A DNA stretch of 64,000 bases from JAICKM01 sp038228295 (lineage in GTDB: Bacteria; Chloroflexota; Chloroflexia; QHBQ01; JAICKM01): assembly GCA_038228295.1 (NCBI GenBank), contig JBBRPH010000005.1, positions 62,001-126,000 on the forward strand, in the 5' to 3' direction. The position numbers and the translations under genes were made by a program. The notes beneath the pieces were generated by a model. It was not told the origin of the DNA, searched no databases, and saw nothing but the letters and a program-made list of their open reading frames with translations. Of this stretch, positions 51,604 through 61,700 are shown one piece after another; position 1 is the first letter of the stretch; each line of letters begins with the position of its first letter.

Positions 51604-52034
51604 TCACGCATCTAAGCTGCGGCGGATTTCGGTCATGCCGGCAGTGGTCAAGGCCATGCGAAAGCGCGCGGTAACAGTACGCACTCGCCGTTGCAGTTCC
51701 TGCGCCAGGGCGCTGTCGCTCGGCAGGGTCGCCCGCACCAACTGCTCGAATAGGCGCTCTAGCACCATGACCATCCCTACGATGTCTTGCAGCAGGGCCA
51801 CCGTGGGTATGTGGCCTGCACAGCACGCTCAATGCCGGCGTGGTCAATTGTGGCGTTGCTCAGGGCAGCACTAAACTCCGCCACATCCTGCAGCGCCTGT
51901 TGCCTGCGCGTAACCGCAGAGAGGGCGGCGTAGTGTCCACCTGTCTCAGCGTAGGCTTGCAAAGTGAATTCGACTAACTTTTGCTGATACAAGGCGAAAA
52001 ACTGCGCCAGTTCCGCCTGCGATGGTTTAGCCAT
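51604..52034 (-). pseudogene. Small all-helical protein gene with a frameshift
   Basis: From ATG 52034 the frame encodes 85 aa and ends at 51777 (...AVQATYPRWPCCKTS). From 51801 a second frame continues to 51604 (MALLQDIVGMVMVLERLFEQL...RRSLDA). Adding one C to the CCC run near 51802 would join them as ATYPTVALLQDIVGM, one ~142-residue helical protein. Neither piece alone looks like a complete domain. The function is unknown; it lies beside an RsbU-type phosphatase. A single-base deletion, a sequencing error or a programmed shift cannot be told apart here. Confidence 0.6.
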
Positions 52035-52157
52035 TGGTGTCCGTAACCCCTGGATATTTATAATGCACTACTGCACGGCGGGTTACGTCCTTACTGGATA
52101 GGAGCACAGATCGCTAGACTAGCAGCGGGAACTGCCCTCCGGAGACGGCAACGGAAC

Positions 52158-52895
52158 CTATGGCGTGATCTCGTCGGCAGGATCGGCCGGCGGCAGCGGC
52201 GCAAACATCGAGGGTGGCGGCAAAGCAAAGAACGCGGCGAGCACCAGGCTCAGCGCCAAGCTGAGAGGTACGCTGACCCAGACTAGCGCAAAAGTGACGA
52301 GATACAGCAGCGGGCCGAACATATACTGGCGCGTGATGCGCTGAACGGCCGCATGGTCTACGTCAGGTTCGAGCAACCGCTCGCCGGTCGCCGCGTGACG
52401 CCACAAGAAATTGAAGGCCAGCGCGATAAACACAAACAGCCCATTGTAGACCAACGCCGCCGGCCCTTCGCCGCCGTGGCCGAGGTTGCGGGCGACCAGC
52501 GACGTGGGGAACGGCAACACCGTCACCCCCAGCAACAGCAGCAAGTTGTAGAGCAGTAACGCATTATCCACGCGGCTGATGTGGATAAACAAGCGGTGGT
52601 GGTTGATCCACATAATGCCGATAAACACAAAACTGGTGACAAAGGCGAGATAGCTCGGCCACAGATGGAGCAAAGCTGCCCATAGATCCGCCCCGGATGC
52701 GGCCGGCTCGTCGCCCGGTAGATGCAAGTCCAAGACCAGCAGGGTGATCGCGATGGCAAACACGCCGTCGCTGAAAGCTTCAATGCGACCGGTCCCATAG
52801 CCAGTTTCACGGCTGATCGCATTGGCGCTCAGCATACGGGATGGGGTAGGGGTCGGGAGGGTATCCGCCTGCTGCGGACGGTAACGCTCAGCCAT
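52158..52895 (-). CDS. TMEM175-like potassium channel family protein (DUF1211)
   Basis: 245 aa. The first helix carries RIEAFSDGVFAIAITLLVLDL, the FSDGVFAIAxT signature that forms the pore constriction in TMEM175 channels, and the second has FVTSFVFIGIMWINHHRLF, also typical. Six membrane helices are expected, and bacterial members form tetramers. An N-terminal extension of about 30 residues precedes the first helix, so a downstream start such as M21 is possible. It diverges from the two-component genes. Confidence 0.88.
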   Translation of the reverse strand: MAERYRPQQADTLPTPTPSRMLSANAISRETGYGTGRIEAFSDGVFAIAITLLVLDLHLPGDEPAASGADLWAALLHLWPSYLAFVTSFVFIGIMWINHHRLFIHISRVDNALLLYNLLLLLGVTVLPFPTSLVARNLGHGGEGPAALVYNGLFVFIALAFNFLWRHAATGERLLEPDVDHAAVQRITRQYMFGPLLYLVTFALVWVSVPLSLALSLVLAAFFALPPPSMFAPLPPADPADEITP

Positions 52896-53039
52896 TTGAT
52901 TTACCTCTTATACACTTCTCAGCGATTTCTAATTATTCGCCGGTTTTCCTCTAACCTTACCCTGTTAGACTATACTATAAAGCATACTGGTGACAAGGGC
53001 GATCCAGGCGAGCACATCGCTAGACGGAGGAGGCAAAGG

Positions 53040-53771
53040 ATGGGAATGACAGAAGGGGCAACGGCGGGCAGCGACAGCCTCCAGGAACGGTCGGTGCGTG
53101 TGCTGGTGGTAGACGACGAGCCGCTGATCGTGCAGATGTTAAGTATCGCGCTGGGCTATGAGAACTTCGAGGTGAGTGTGGCCCGTGACGGCCTGGAAGC
53201 CATTCAGCAGGCCGGGCGCGTGCGACCTGACCTAGTGATCCTGGACCTCATGCTGCCGCAGATGGACGGCATCGAAGTCTGCCGCCGGCTACGCAACGCC
53301 GGCGATGTGGGGATCTTGATGCTGACCGCGCGCGGCGAGGACGGCGATCAGGTGTTGGGCCTCGACAGTGGGGCCGACGATTATTTGGTCAAGCCGTTTA
53401 CGCTGCCGGTGTTGTTGGCCCGTATCCGCGCGATCTTGCGGCGCAAAGGCATCAACCTGCAAAGCACCCTACGCGCCGGCAATGTGGCTCTGGACCGCCT
53501 GACACGCAAGGTCACGCGCGGCGACCGTCAGGTAGAGTTGACCCCGCGCGAGTTTGATCTGCTGGAAATGCTGATCGCCCACCCGCGCCAGGTCTTCTCG
53601 CGCGAAGCGATCCTGAACCGGGTCTGGGGCTATGATTTTTTCGGCGATACCAACGTAGTGGATGTCTATGTACGCTACCTGCGCGAAAAACTCGGCGACG
53701 ATGAACGGAGCCTGATCCGTAGCGTGCGCGGGGTCGGCTACACCCTGGAGCCGGTTGATGAGCAGGGCTAA
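53040..53771 (+). CDS. OmpR-family response regulator
   Basis: 243 aa. The receiver domain has VLVVDDEPLI, the phosphoacceptor D69 in LVILDLMLP, LTARGEDGD and ADDYLVKPF. The C-terminal winged helix contains ELTPREFDLLEMLIAHPRQVFSRE-like residues and VDVYVRYLREKLG. The ATG at 53040 lies behind GGAGGAGG; a second ATG is six bases on. The frame is open much further upstream but without a ribosome site. It overlaps the histidine kinase start by 14 bp. TATACT at 52971-52976 may be the -10. Confidence 0.95.
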   Translation: MGMTEGATAGSDSLQERSVRVLVVDDEPLIVQMLSIALGYENFEVSVARDGLEAIQQAGRVRPDLVILDLMLPQMDGIEVCRRLRNAGDVGILMLTARGEDGDQVLGLDSGADDYLVKPFTLPVLLARIRAILRRKGINLQSTLRAGNVALDRLTRKVTRGDRQVELTPREFDLLEMLIAHPRQVFSREAILNRVWGYDFFGDTNVVDVYVRYLREKLGDDERSLIRSVRGVGYTLEPVDEQG

Positions 53772-55365
53772 GACTCCCGCCGCGCCGCGGCGCGGCGGAC
53801 TGCTGCACCACCTCCAGTGGAATATCCCGATTGGCCGGCAGTTGAGCGCCCTCTACACCGTGCTGCTGGCCGTCACGCTGGGCATTGTCGGCGTGGGAGT
53901 ATATGCACAACAAGAGGGGTTCCTGGTGCAAAATACAGCGGATCGGCTGGCACAAGGAGCCATGCACGTCGCGGCGGCAGCCCAACTACCACCCAATATA
54001 CCGGATCACGGGCGGGGGTTCCCCGGCGAGGGCGGGGACCATACGGGGCAACCCAATGAGAGCGATCCCGCCCACCTGCGCGAAGTCTTAATTCGCAGCC
54101 TGAGTGGGCCGGATGTCAGCGTAGTCGTACTGGACCTAAAAGGCAGCGTGCTCACCGCGACGCAAGGGCTGGCGAGTACCGGCGCGCCGGCCCCGGACCC
54201 GTTGCCGGCCGACCACATCACGGCCGCCCAGGCAGAGGGTAGCGCACCGCATTGGCTGGTTCGCCGCGCCGACGGCACGCGGCAGGTAGTCGTCCTGCAA
54301 GCCGTCACTGAGGGGGGGCTGAGGGCCGGAGGCGCGGCAAGCGGGAGCAACCGCTTGCTGGTCGAGCAAGTGGCCTCGCTGGCGGCGGCCGATGCCGCGT
54401 TGAACCAGTTGGGCCTCTACTTGCTGCTGGGCGTACTAGGCGGCACTCTCGCCGGCGTAGTGCTGGGCCGCGTATTTACTCAGGCGGTGTTGCGCCCACT
54501 CGACCGCGTGGCAGATACCGCCGCCGCCATTGCCGACGGCGACCTAGGGCGGCGGCTGCATCTGCCGCCCGGCCGCAACGAAGTGGCGCGCCTGGGCCAG
54601 ACCTTTGATCACATGGTTGAGCGCCTGGTTGCCACGCTGGAAGCCCAGCGCCGCTTTGTGGCCGATGCCTCGCACGAGTTGCGGACCCCGCTCACCTCGC
54701 TGAAGGGGCTGGCCGAGATCCTGGTTATCGGCGCGCACGGTAACAACCCGCAGGTGATCGAGCAATCGGCCGGCGCGATCCGCAGCGAACTCGAACGCCT
54801 GAGTCGGCTGGTCAACGACTTGCTGACACTCTCGCGCCTCGATAGCGCCGGCGACACCGCCGACCTGCCCGCCCACCACACACGCACCGATATCGGCCCC
54901 GTCCTCGCCGCAGCGCTGACGCAGATGGGGCCACTGGCCGAAGCGCGCGAGATAGACCTGGTGCAAGCGTGTAGCGGACCGCTATGGGTTATGGGCGATG
55001 CGGGGCAGCTCAAACAGGTGGTGCTGAACTTAATGGATAATGCCTTGCGCTATACCCCGCCGGGCGGCAAAGTGACGGTGCGCGGCCGAGTGGACGGTAG
55101 CCAGGTTCGCCTGGAGGTACAAGATACGGGAGCCGGCATCGCCGCTGCGGATCTACCGCATATCTTCGCACGCTTCTATCGCGGCGACCCTTCGCGCACG
55201 CGCGCTACCGGCAACAGTGGGCTGGGGCTGGCGATTGTGCGGGCGCTGGTCGAGGCGCACGACGGCACCATCCTAGTCCAATCGGCGCTCGGTAGCGGTA
55301 CTTGCTTCCTGATTCGGCTACCCCTCGCCCCGACTGTTCGACCTACCACGGCAGACACTGTATAA
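53758..55365 (+). CDS. Membrane sensor histidine kinase
   Basis: 535 aa. It has one membrane helix at ~20-45 and an outside domain to ~215 rich in G, H and P (PDHGRGFPGEGGDH). A second helix (LLLGVLGGTLAGVVLGRVF) and HAMP follow. The dimerisation motif is FVADASHELRTPLTSL with H306, and the ATPase has VLNLMDNALRYTPPGG, VQDTGAGIAAADL and NSGLGLAIVRAL. The ATG at 53758 is preferred over the TTG three bases before. It forms an operon with the OmpR-type regulator. The stimulus is unknown. Confidence 0.94.
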   Translation: MSRAKTPAAPRRGGLLHHLQWNIPIGRQLSALYTVLLAVTLGIVGVGVYAQQEGFLVQNTADRLAQGAMHVAAAAQLPPNIPDHGRGFPGEGGDHTGQPNESDPAHLREVLIRSLSGPDVSVVVLDLKGSVLTATQGLASTGAPAPDPLPADHITAAQAEGSAPHWLVRRADGTRQVVVLQAVTEGGLRAGGAASGSNRLLVEQVASLAAADAALNQLGLYLLLGVLGGTLAGVVLGRVFTQAVLRPLDRVADTAAAIADGDLGRRLHLPPGRNEVARLGQTFDHMVERLVATLEAQRRFVADASHELRTPLTSLKGLAEILVIGAHGNNPQVIEQSAGAIRSELERLSRLVNDLLTLSRLDSAGDTADLPAHHTRTDIGPVLAAALTQMGPLAEAREIDLVQACSGPLWVMGDAGQLKQVVLNLMDNALRYTPPGGKVTVRGRVDGSQVRLEVQDTGAGIAAADLPHIFARFYRGDPSRTRATGNSGLGLAIVRALVEAHDGTILVQSALGSGTCFLIRLPLAPTVRPTTADTV

Positions 55366-55366
55366 T
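55337..55366 (+). promoter_or_regulatory. Promoter of the lacI-type gene
   Basis: TTCGAC (55337-55342), 18 nt, TATAAT (55361-55366). It overlaps the end of the histidine kinase gene. Confidence 0.55.
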
Positions 55367-55393
55367 AGCCGCAGGAGAACGTATCGCAGCAGG

Positions 55394-55425
55394 CGCAACC
55401 GCACCCCTAGCGGTTGCGTTAGGGG
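55394..55425 (+). promoter_or_regulatory. Two alternative leader hairpins before the lacI-type gene
   Basis: CGCAACCGC (55394-55402) pairs with GCGGTTGCG (55410-55418). Alternatively CCCCTA (55404-55409) pairs with TAGGGG (55420-55425), which contains the probable ribosome binding site. The two cannot form together without strain. Confidence 0.4.
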
Positions 55426-55437
55426 AAGCCAAACGGC

Positions 55438-56448
55438 ATGAGCAAGCAAAAATACACTACGATCCATGACATTGCCCGCAAGGCCGGGGTGTCGGTCAGC
55501 ACCGTGTCGCGGGTGCTGACCGGCAATACGCCGGTGGCTGAAGACAAACGGACGGCGGTACAGCACGCCATGGACCGGCTCAACTACCGGCCCAGCCTAG
55601 TAGCTCGTGGCCTGGTGCAGGGAATGTCGGCCACGGTGGGCGTGCTGACGCAGAACGTCGCCAGCCTCTTTTACGGCGAACTCGTGAAAGGTATTGAGCA
55701 AGGACTGGTCGGTAGCAGTCACCATCCGCTGGTAGCGAGCGGCAACTGGCGGGTCGCTGAGGAGATCGCGGCCCTCGATCTGCTGTTGCAACGGCGGGTA
55801 GACGCGCTTATTGTGTTGAACGGCGTGCTGCCACAGGAGCGCCTCCAGGCTGTAGCCGATCAACAGTTGCCGCTGATCATCGTCGGGCGGCAGGTCGCCG
55901 GGCTGGAAGCCTCCTGCTTGCTGGTCGAAAATATCGCCGGAGCACGCGCCGCCACCACCCATCTCCTAGCGCTGGGCCATCGCCGCATCGCGCATATCAC
56001 AGGGTTGCTCTCGCAACGGGATGCGTTGGAGCGGCAGGCCGGTTATTGGGCGGTGTTGCAGGAAGCCGGTTTAGCGGACCCGCATCTGATTGTGGAAGGT
56101 GATTTCGAGGAAGAGTCGGGTGTGCGGGCGGTGGAGCAGTTGTTGGCGCAGGACCGGCCGTTTAGCGCGATTTTTGCCGCCAATGATCAACTAGCTTACG
56201 GCGCCCGGTTGGCGCTCTACCGGGCGGGGCTACGTGTGCCCGAAGACGTGTCGCTGATCGGCTTCGACGATCAACTGAGTTCGCGTTACACCACGCCGCC
56301 GCTGACCACGGTGCGCCAACCGATTTTTGATATAGGCTTGGCGGCGGCTCAAGCGGTGCTGCAATTGCTGGCCGGCGAGCACCCGGTCTTGCCCCTATTC
56401 TCCACTGAATTGGTCCTCCGCGCTTCGACCGGTCCGGTTCACCTGTAA
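55438..56448 (+). CDS. LacI-family transcriptional regulator
   Basis: 336 aa. The helix-turn-helix is TTIHDIARKAGVSVSTVSRVLTG with hinge LNYRPSLVARGL. The periplasmic-binding-like effector domain includes SLFYGELVKGIEQGL and FAANDQLAYGARLALYRAG. LacI members bind palindromes such as TGAAAACGTTTTCA; exactly that sequence lies at 58460-58473 in the cellulase promoter, the next gene past the terminator. Control of cellulose use by this regulator is therefore inferred; the effector is unknown. GGGGAAG is the probable ribosome site. Confidence 0.93.
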   Translation: MSKQKYTTIHDIARKAGVSVSTVSRVLTGNTPVAEDKRTAVQHAMDRLNYRPSLVARGLVQGMSATVGVLTQNVASLFYGELVKGIEQGLVGSSHHPLVASGNWRVAEEIAALDLLLQRRVDALIVLNGVLPQERLQAVADQQLPLIIVGRQVAGLEASCLLVENIAGARAATTHLLALGHRRIAHITGLLSQRDALERQAGYWAVLQEAGLADPHLIVEGDFEEESGVRAVEQLLAQDRPFSAIFAANDQLAYGARLALYRAGLRVPEDVSLIGFDDQLSSRYTTPPLTTVRQPIFDIGLAAAQAVLQLLAGEHPVLPLFSTELVLRASTGPVHL

Positions 56449-56482
56449 CAGAAAGCCGCAGCGCCGGACAAGGCCCAACAGG

Positions 56483-56512
56483 AGAGGCGGTCGGAATTAG
56501 CCGACCGCCTCT
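56483..56512. terminator. Bidirectional terminator between lacI-type and cellulase genes
   Basis: AGAGGCGGTCGG (56483-56494) pairs with CCGACCGCCTCT (56501-56512) across a six-base loop, followed by TTC. The genes converge. Confidence 0.75.
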
Positions 56513-56543
56513 TCTGCTGCATGAACTGTTACGACGGCCGGCC

Positions 56544-58319
56544 TTACGGCGCTGTACCCCAAGCCGGCGCGCCGTTGTAGTAGAGGGTGACGTGCGACCA
56601 GTCGGTGTATTGAGTCTTGGTCGCATCAAACGAGTAGTCGTTCGTCTGGCTATAGTTGGACCAGTCGGTTTTATTGAAGCGTACTTGCACCTCGTTTGTG
56701 CTCGCACCCGGAGCCAGCGTGCCGGCCCCACTGCCGAAGCCTACCTCTAGGTACGAGTCGGCATTCGGACGAGCGCTTCCGAGGTGGACAAAAGCGTTGG
56801 TGATGTTGCCGCAGCCCAGGGTAGCGTAGTCGCAGCTAAAGCTCTGCGCCTGGCCGCCGTCGCTGGTGTACCAGTAACGGATCTTAACGTTGCTCAGGGT
56901 AATCGTGGTGTTACTGGTGTTGATCACCTTGAAGTGTGGGTGCGGGCTGTTGGTCGTTGCGTTAGTATCGCCGGCGGCGTATTGCGCTTTAAGCGTGATC
57001 CCGCCTGCGCCGGCAGTGGGTGTGGCGGTGGGCGGCACGGGAGTGCGGGTCGCCGTCGCATTCGGCACGGACGTGGGCGTGCGTGTAGCGGTCGCATTCG
57101 GCACGGGCGTGGCCGTGGCTCCGGACCCGTCGAGCGCAAATTGGATCGGGGTAAGGTAGCTCTGCTTCTGCGTATTCACCGTCGTCCAGTCGTCATTCAG
57201 GATACCGCCGGTGTCGCCGGAGTCGGGGTTCCACGACCAGAAGGTCCAGTTAATGCCGCCGACGCCGGTACCTAGGTAATGAGTCAGCGCAGTCAGCCAT
57301 TGCTGATCCGAGGTGGTGGCGAGTTTGCTACCGAATTCGCCCAGCCAGACCGGGGCCACGTTGGTACGGATCAGATACCCCCAGTGGGCATCCCACACGC
57401 CGGGCAGGTTGCTGGGATAGTTCGATGCGCTGAACCAGGGCTGATTGTAGACTGAGGCCGGATAGTCGTGCGCCGAATAGACCAGGCGCCCCGCGACGCT
57501 TAGTTGCACTGGATAGGTGGCCGCGCCGGCGAGGTTGCCGCCCCACCAGTAGGTATCGCCGTTGTAGACATCCACTCCTTCGACAAAGATCAGCCAGTTC
57601 GGAGTGGTCGCCAGGATCGCGTTACCGCCGCGTTGCGCAGCCAAACGCCAGTCCGTGCTGCTGTTGCCGCAGCCCCAACAGGCGGGGCTATGCGGTTCGT
57701 TGTGCAGGTCGGCACCGATGACCGTGGGGTTGCCGCTATAGCGGGTGGCAAGCATTTGCCAATCGCTAATCCAGCGCGCCTCCGGGTAAGCCGACGTGTA
57801 CCAGAGGGCCGATTGACCGCCGGAATCGGGCCGGTGCTGGTCGAGGATCACCCGCAAGCCGATCTGGCCGGAGTAGTTGATGATCTTGTCCATAATCTGG
57901 ATGGGGCTGAGGCCCTGGAGATCCGCGTTTTTGCTGTAGTCAATGCCGTTGGGAGTGCTGCCCGCGTCGAACATCTGGTTGCAATAGGGCAAGCGGATCG
58001 TGTTATAGCCCAGGCTTTTGATCTGGTTGAGCATATCCTGGTAGCCGCGCGTCCACAGCCCGTGGGGCACATAGTTAGAGGTCTCAAAACCGAACCAGTT
58101 GACGCCGGTAATGCGGACCTGCTGGTTGTTGGAGTCCAGAATCTGGTTGCCGCTGGTGTGCCAGTAGCCGGTACCGGCGGCGGCGACGGTGGGGGTGGCA
58201 CTGCTGCCGGGCAGCCAATGAGTCACCCCGGCGGTCAACGCCGCCAGAATAAACGCGATGGTGAACAGCGTTGTTCGGGAAACCCAGCGTCCCAAGAGAC
58301 GGATCGAATTGCGAGTCAT
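56544..58319 (-). CDS. Secreted GH5 cellulase with CBM3
   Basis: 591 aa. A signal or anchor helix at ~17-35 is followed by a GH5 barrel (~48-400): the acid/base is E208 in DLHNEPH and the nucleophile E328 in WLGEFGS, with H284 in YSAHDY. It hydrolyses beta-1,4-glucan. A Thr/Pro linker repeats ATRTPTSVPNATATRTP, and the C-terminal ~145 residues are a CBM3-type module (LKAQYAAGDTNATTN...PHFKVINTS...IRYWYTSDGGQ). The ATG at 58319 lies behind GAGGAGGG. Transcription starts from a TTGACA/TATGCT promoter overlapped by a LacI-type operator. Confidence 0.93.
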   Translation of the reverse strand: MTRNSIRLLGRWVSRTTLFTIAFILAALTAGVTHWLPGSSATPTVAAAGTGYWHTSGNQILDSNNQQVRITGVNWFGFETSNYVPHGLWTRGYQDMLNQIKSLGYNTIRLPYCNQMFDAGSTPNGIDYSKNADLQGLSPIQIMDKIINYSGQIGLRVILDQHRPDSGGQSALWYTSAYPEARWISDWQMLATRYSGNPTVIGADLHNEPHSPACWGCGNSSTDWRLAAQRGGNAILATTPNWLIFVEGVDVYNGDTYWWGGNLAGAATYPVQLSVAGRLVYSAHDYPASVYNQPWFSASNYPSNLPGVWDAHWGYLIRTNVAPVWLGEFGSKLATTSDQQWLTALTHYLGTGVGGINWTFWSWNPDSGDTGGILNDDWTTVNTQKQSYLTPIQFALDGSGATATPVPNATATRTPTSVPNATATRTPVPPTATPTAGAGGITLKAQYAAGDTNATTNSPHPHFKVINTSNTTITLSNVKIRYWYTSDGGQAQSFSCDYATLGCGNITNAFVHLGSARPNADSYLEVGFGSGAGTLAPGASTNEVQVRFNKTDWSNYSQTNDYSFDATKTQYTDWSHVTLYYNGAPAWGTAP

Positions 58320-58459
58320 AACACCCTCCTCAATCGGTTTGGTCAGAGCCGGTTTCGCATTTGCGTATGTCCAGGTTGATCTATCGGCACTAGCAATAGG
58401 CAGCTCCCCTTCCAAAACTTACCCCCACACGATTAAGGGTTTAGTCAAGCGAAGCGACA

Positions 58460-58501
58460 TGAAAACGTTTTCAGCATACCTCTTTTCGGGGTGCTTGTCA
58501 A
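58460..58501 (-). promoter_or_regulatory. Cellulase promoter with LacI-type operator
   Basis: Minus-strand TTGACA (58501-58496), 17 nt, TATGCT (58478-58473). The perfect 14-bp palindrome TGAAAACGTTTTCA covers 58460-58473, touching the -10 box and spanning the expected start site near 58466. Its central CG and flanking AAA/TTT match LacI/CcpA-type operators. Confidence 0.8.
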
Positions 58502-58548
58502 GTGCTTTGTCGATCAACCTGACTCCCATTAGGGGAGTAACGAACCCT

Positions 58549-58577
58549 TTGCGTTTTTACACGGTAATCTTTATACT
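58549..58577 (+). promoter_or_regulatory. Promoter of the BNR-SLH protein gene
   Basis: TTGCGT (58549-58554), 17 nt, TATACT (58572-58577). The leader to the ATG at 58705 is about 120 nt. The LacI-type operator lies about 90 bp upstream. Confidence 0.6.
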
Positions 58578-58704
58578 AAGCTGGCAAACTTGCTTTCTCA
58601 GTGTTCCCATCAGCGGCCACCACCTGTTGTATGGATGGGTTGTGCGGAAGCATGATTGCGGATTTCGTCCTGTGTCTACCCTATTTCTGTTGAAGGAGCT
58701 CTTA

Positions 58705-61700
58705 ATGCACAAACGCACACCTAGCGCGCGCGGCCGTCTCTTGGCGGCGCTGATCCTCTTAGTGGCGCTTAGTAGCGGCGTGGCCTTGCTACGCCTGCAA
58801 ACCGGCGCGCCGACCGCACCGGCGGGATCAAGCACGGGCAAAGATCCCGACCGAGCACGCTATGCGGTTAACCAGGGAGAAAACCCGGCGACGGAGGCCG
58901 GCCGGCTGGCCGATCAGGAAAGCTATTGGAATCAGCGCGTCACTTATCCGACCGGACAGTTTAACCAAAACTGGCTGGTGCAATCCGCCGCGCAGGATCT
59001 GCTGATCCCACGCAGTATACCGGCCGGGCAACCGGTCTACAACCGCGCCGCCGGCCGGTCGCCGCTGACGCTCGACCCCAATGCCTTTACCGCGCTCGGC
59101 CCCGCGCCGCTGCAAAGCAACGGCTGCCAGGGCTGCTATAGCTATGGTCATGTCTCCGGGCGCGTTAACGTCATGGTGGTGGACCCGGTAACGCCGAATG
59201 TGGCCTATCTGGGTGGCGACGGCGGCGGGATCTGGAAGACGACCACCTGCTGCACGGCGGCCACCAGTTGGGTGCCCGTAACCGACAGTCCCAACTTGAC
59301 CAGCATTTCGATCAGCGACATCACCATTGACCCGACCGACCACAACACGGTCTACGCGGGCACCGGCGACCTGAACTTCGGCTCGTTCTCCTACGGCAGC
59401 GCCGGGGTGCTGAAAAGTACCGACCAGGGGGCGAGCTGGGGCGTGTTTGGCGCAGACACCTTTGCGCCGCCCTACCCGCAACCGCCGGGCCTGTTCCCGC
59501 AATATCAAGCCGTCGGCAAGATGCGAGTGGACCCGCGTAACCACAACAACGTGATCGCCGGCACCAAGACAGGCGTGTTTTTCTCGGCCGATGCGGGCAC
59601 CACCTGGAGCGGTCCCTGCACACCGGATAGCTTTACCACCCAGCGCCAGGATGTGACCGGGATGCTGATCCGCGATAACGGCGCGGGCACCGACATTTAT
59701 GTGTCGGTGGGTGCCCGCGGCTACAGCACCACCGTGCAGATCAACCTGGGCGAAAACGGAGCTAACGGCATCTACAAGACCACGTTAACGGCGGGCGGCT
59801 GCCCAGCCGCCTGGACGCTGCTCACCACGCCGGCCAACGGCTGGCCGGCCGGCACCGGCAGCGGCACGCCCTTCCACTCCGGCGGCAATCCGCTGGGGCG
59901 CATTGACCTGGCCTACGCGCCCAGCACCTGGGGCGTGGGCAGCGCCAATCAGACGATTTACGCGCAGGTACAAGCGATCCAGGCCGGCGGGGGCACCCAG
60001 CGCGGCGGCCAGTTGGGCCTATGGCGCACCACCGACAGCGGGGCCACCTGGCAGCAGCGATCCGGCCCCAGCGCGCTGGGCGGCTGCGGGATGGATTACG
60101 GCCAGAACTGGTATGATCAGGGGCTGGCCGTGGATCCGAACAATGCCGACACGCTGTTTATGGATACCTTCGACATCTGGAAATCCACCAACGGCGGCAC
60201 CACGCTCTCAGATGTCACCTGTGGCTATGGGGGTGGCAACACTCAGCACGTGGACGAACACGCACTCGTCTACCTACCCGGCTCGTCGTCTACCCTGTTG
60301 GCCGGCAGTGACGGCGGCGCGTATGTCGCACTCAACGCCGACACCGCCGCTCCGACCTGGAACCAACTCAACGATAGCCTGAACACCATCGAGTTCTACT
60401 CCGGCGACATTACCGGCAACTTCGCGAATTCGGCCAACCCCGGCGCGAACGGCGGAGCGCAAGATAACGGTTCCGATGCCTATCAGTGGAGCGGCACCCC
60501 CGGTGCAGCGCTCTGGCGGCTGATGGTCGGTGGCGACGGCTTCTACGCCCGTATTGAGCCGGTGTTGAACCAGCGCTGGTATCAGGAGAACAACAGCAGC
60601 CACATCAACCTGTCCACCAGCGGCCCTTACGGCGGCTACAGTGACATCAGTGGCGGCTGGCTGGCCGATACGCGCAGCTTCACAACTCCTTATGAAATCT
60701 ACAAGTATGATTGCCCAGCCACGGGGTGCACCCACCTGATCGTGGGCAGCAACCGCGTCTGGGAGACAACCACCGGCACTAGCCCCTGGACGGCGATCAG
60801 CCCGAACTTGACCAAAAACACGCTAGCCGATCGCTCGTTCATCAACCAACTGAGCTATGCCGTGAGCCTTTCTACCACGGCGATTATCGGCACCAACGAC
60901 GGTAACGTGCAATACGGCTTTGGCCTGGGCCAGGGTGTGGCTGCGACCTGGATTGACGTGAGCGGCGGCAACACGGTGTTGCCCAACCGCCCTATCCTCG
61001 ACGTAGCGACCCATCCGACGAATCCGCTGATCGGCTATGCTGCCGTCGGCGGCTTCGACCAGAACTCGCCCAGCACGCCCGGCCATGTGTTCCAAGTGAC
61101 CTGCGGCTCCGGTTGTAGCTCCTTTGTCTGGACCAACAAGAGCGGCAACCTGCCCAACATCCCGATTGACTCGATTATCGCCAATCCGCTCTACCCGCAG
61201 CAAGTATTCGCGGGCAGCGATTGGGGTCTGTATTACACCAACGACATCACCGCCGTCACGCCCGTCTGGAACAAGTTTTCGGCCGGCTTGCCCAACGTGA
61301 TGATTTGGGATATGCAGATTGACCGTGGTTTCACCACTCTGTCGTTATGGACGCGCGGCCGCGGCGCTTATGTCTGGCCGCTGCCGACCGGGGCGATCCC
61401 GCCGGGCAGTGTCACCCCCACGCCCAGCGTGACGGTGACTAGCACCACCCAACCGACCGCTACTGCTACCAACACGGTGCTGCCGACGGTCACGGCCACG
61501 GCGCAACCGGCAACCAGCGCCACCGCCACCGCTCAGACAACGGCCACCACTCAGGTAACGACGACTGCGACGGCGGCTCCGCCGAGCGCAACCCGCACTC
61601 CGCCGGCTACCGCCACGCCTTGTGCGATCCGCTTCAGCGACGTGACGGATACGAGCGCGTACTACTATACCGGCGTGTACTACCTGGCCTGCCGCGGCGT

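Larger units (their letters stand above)
58320..58704. other. Divergent control region between cellulase and BNR-SLH genes
   Basis: This 385-bp AT-richer stretch carries the cellulase promoter-operator and leader, a small inverted repeat ACTCCC-ATTA-GGGGAGT near 58521-58538, and the promoter for the plus-strand gene. The plus-strand reading frame is open from 58258 but the leader has promoter signals inside it. Confidence 0.6.

Noticed and set aside
58258..58704. Upstream extension of the BNR-SLH protein
   Set aside because: The stretch contains promoters for both strands and the LacI-type operator, and a strong ribosome site plus signal peptide begin at 58705.
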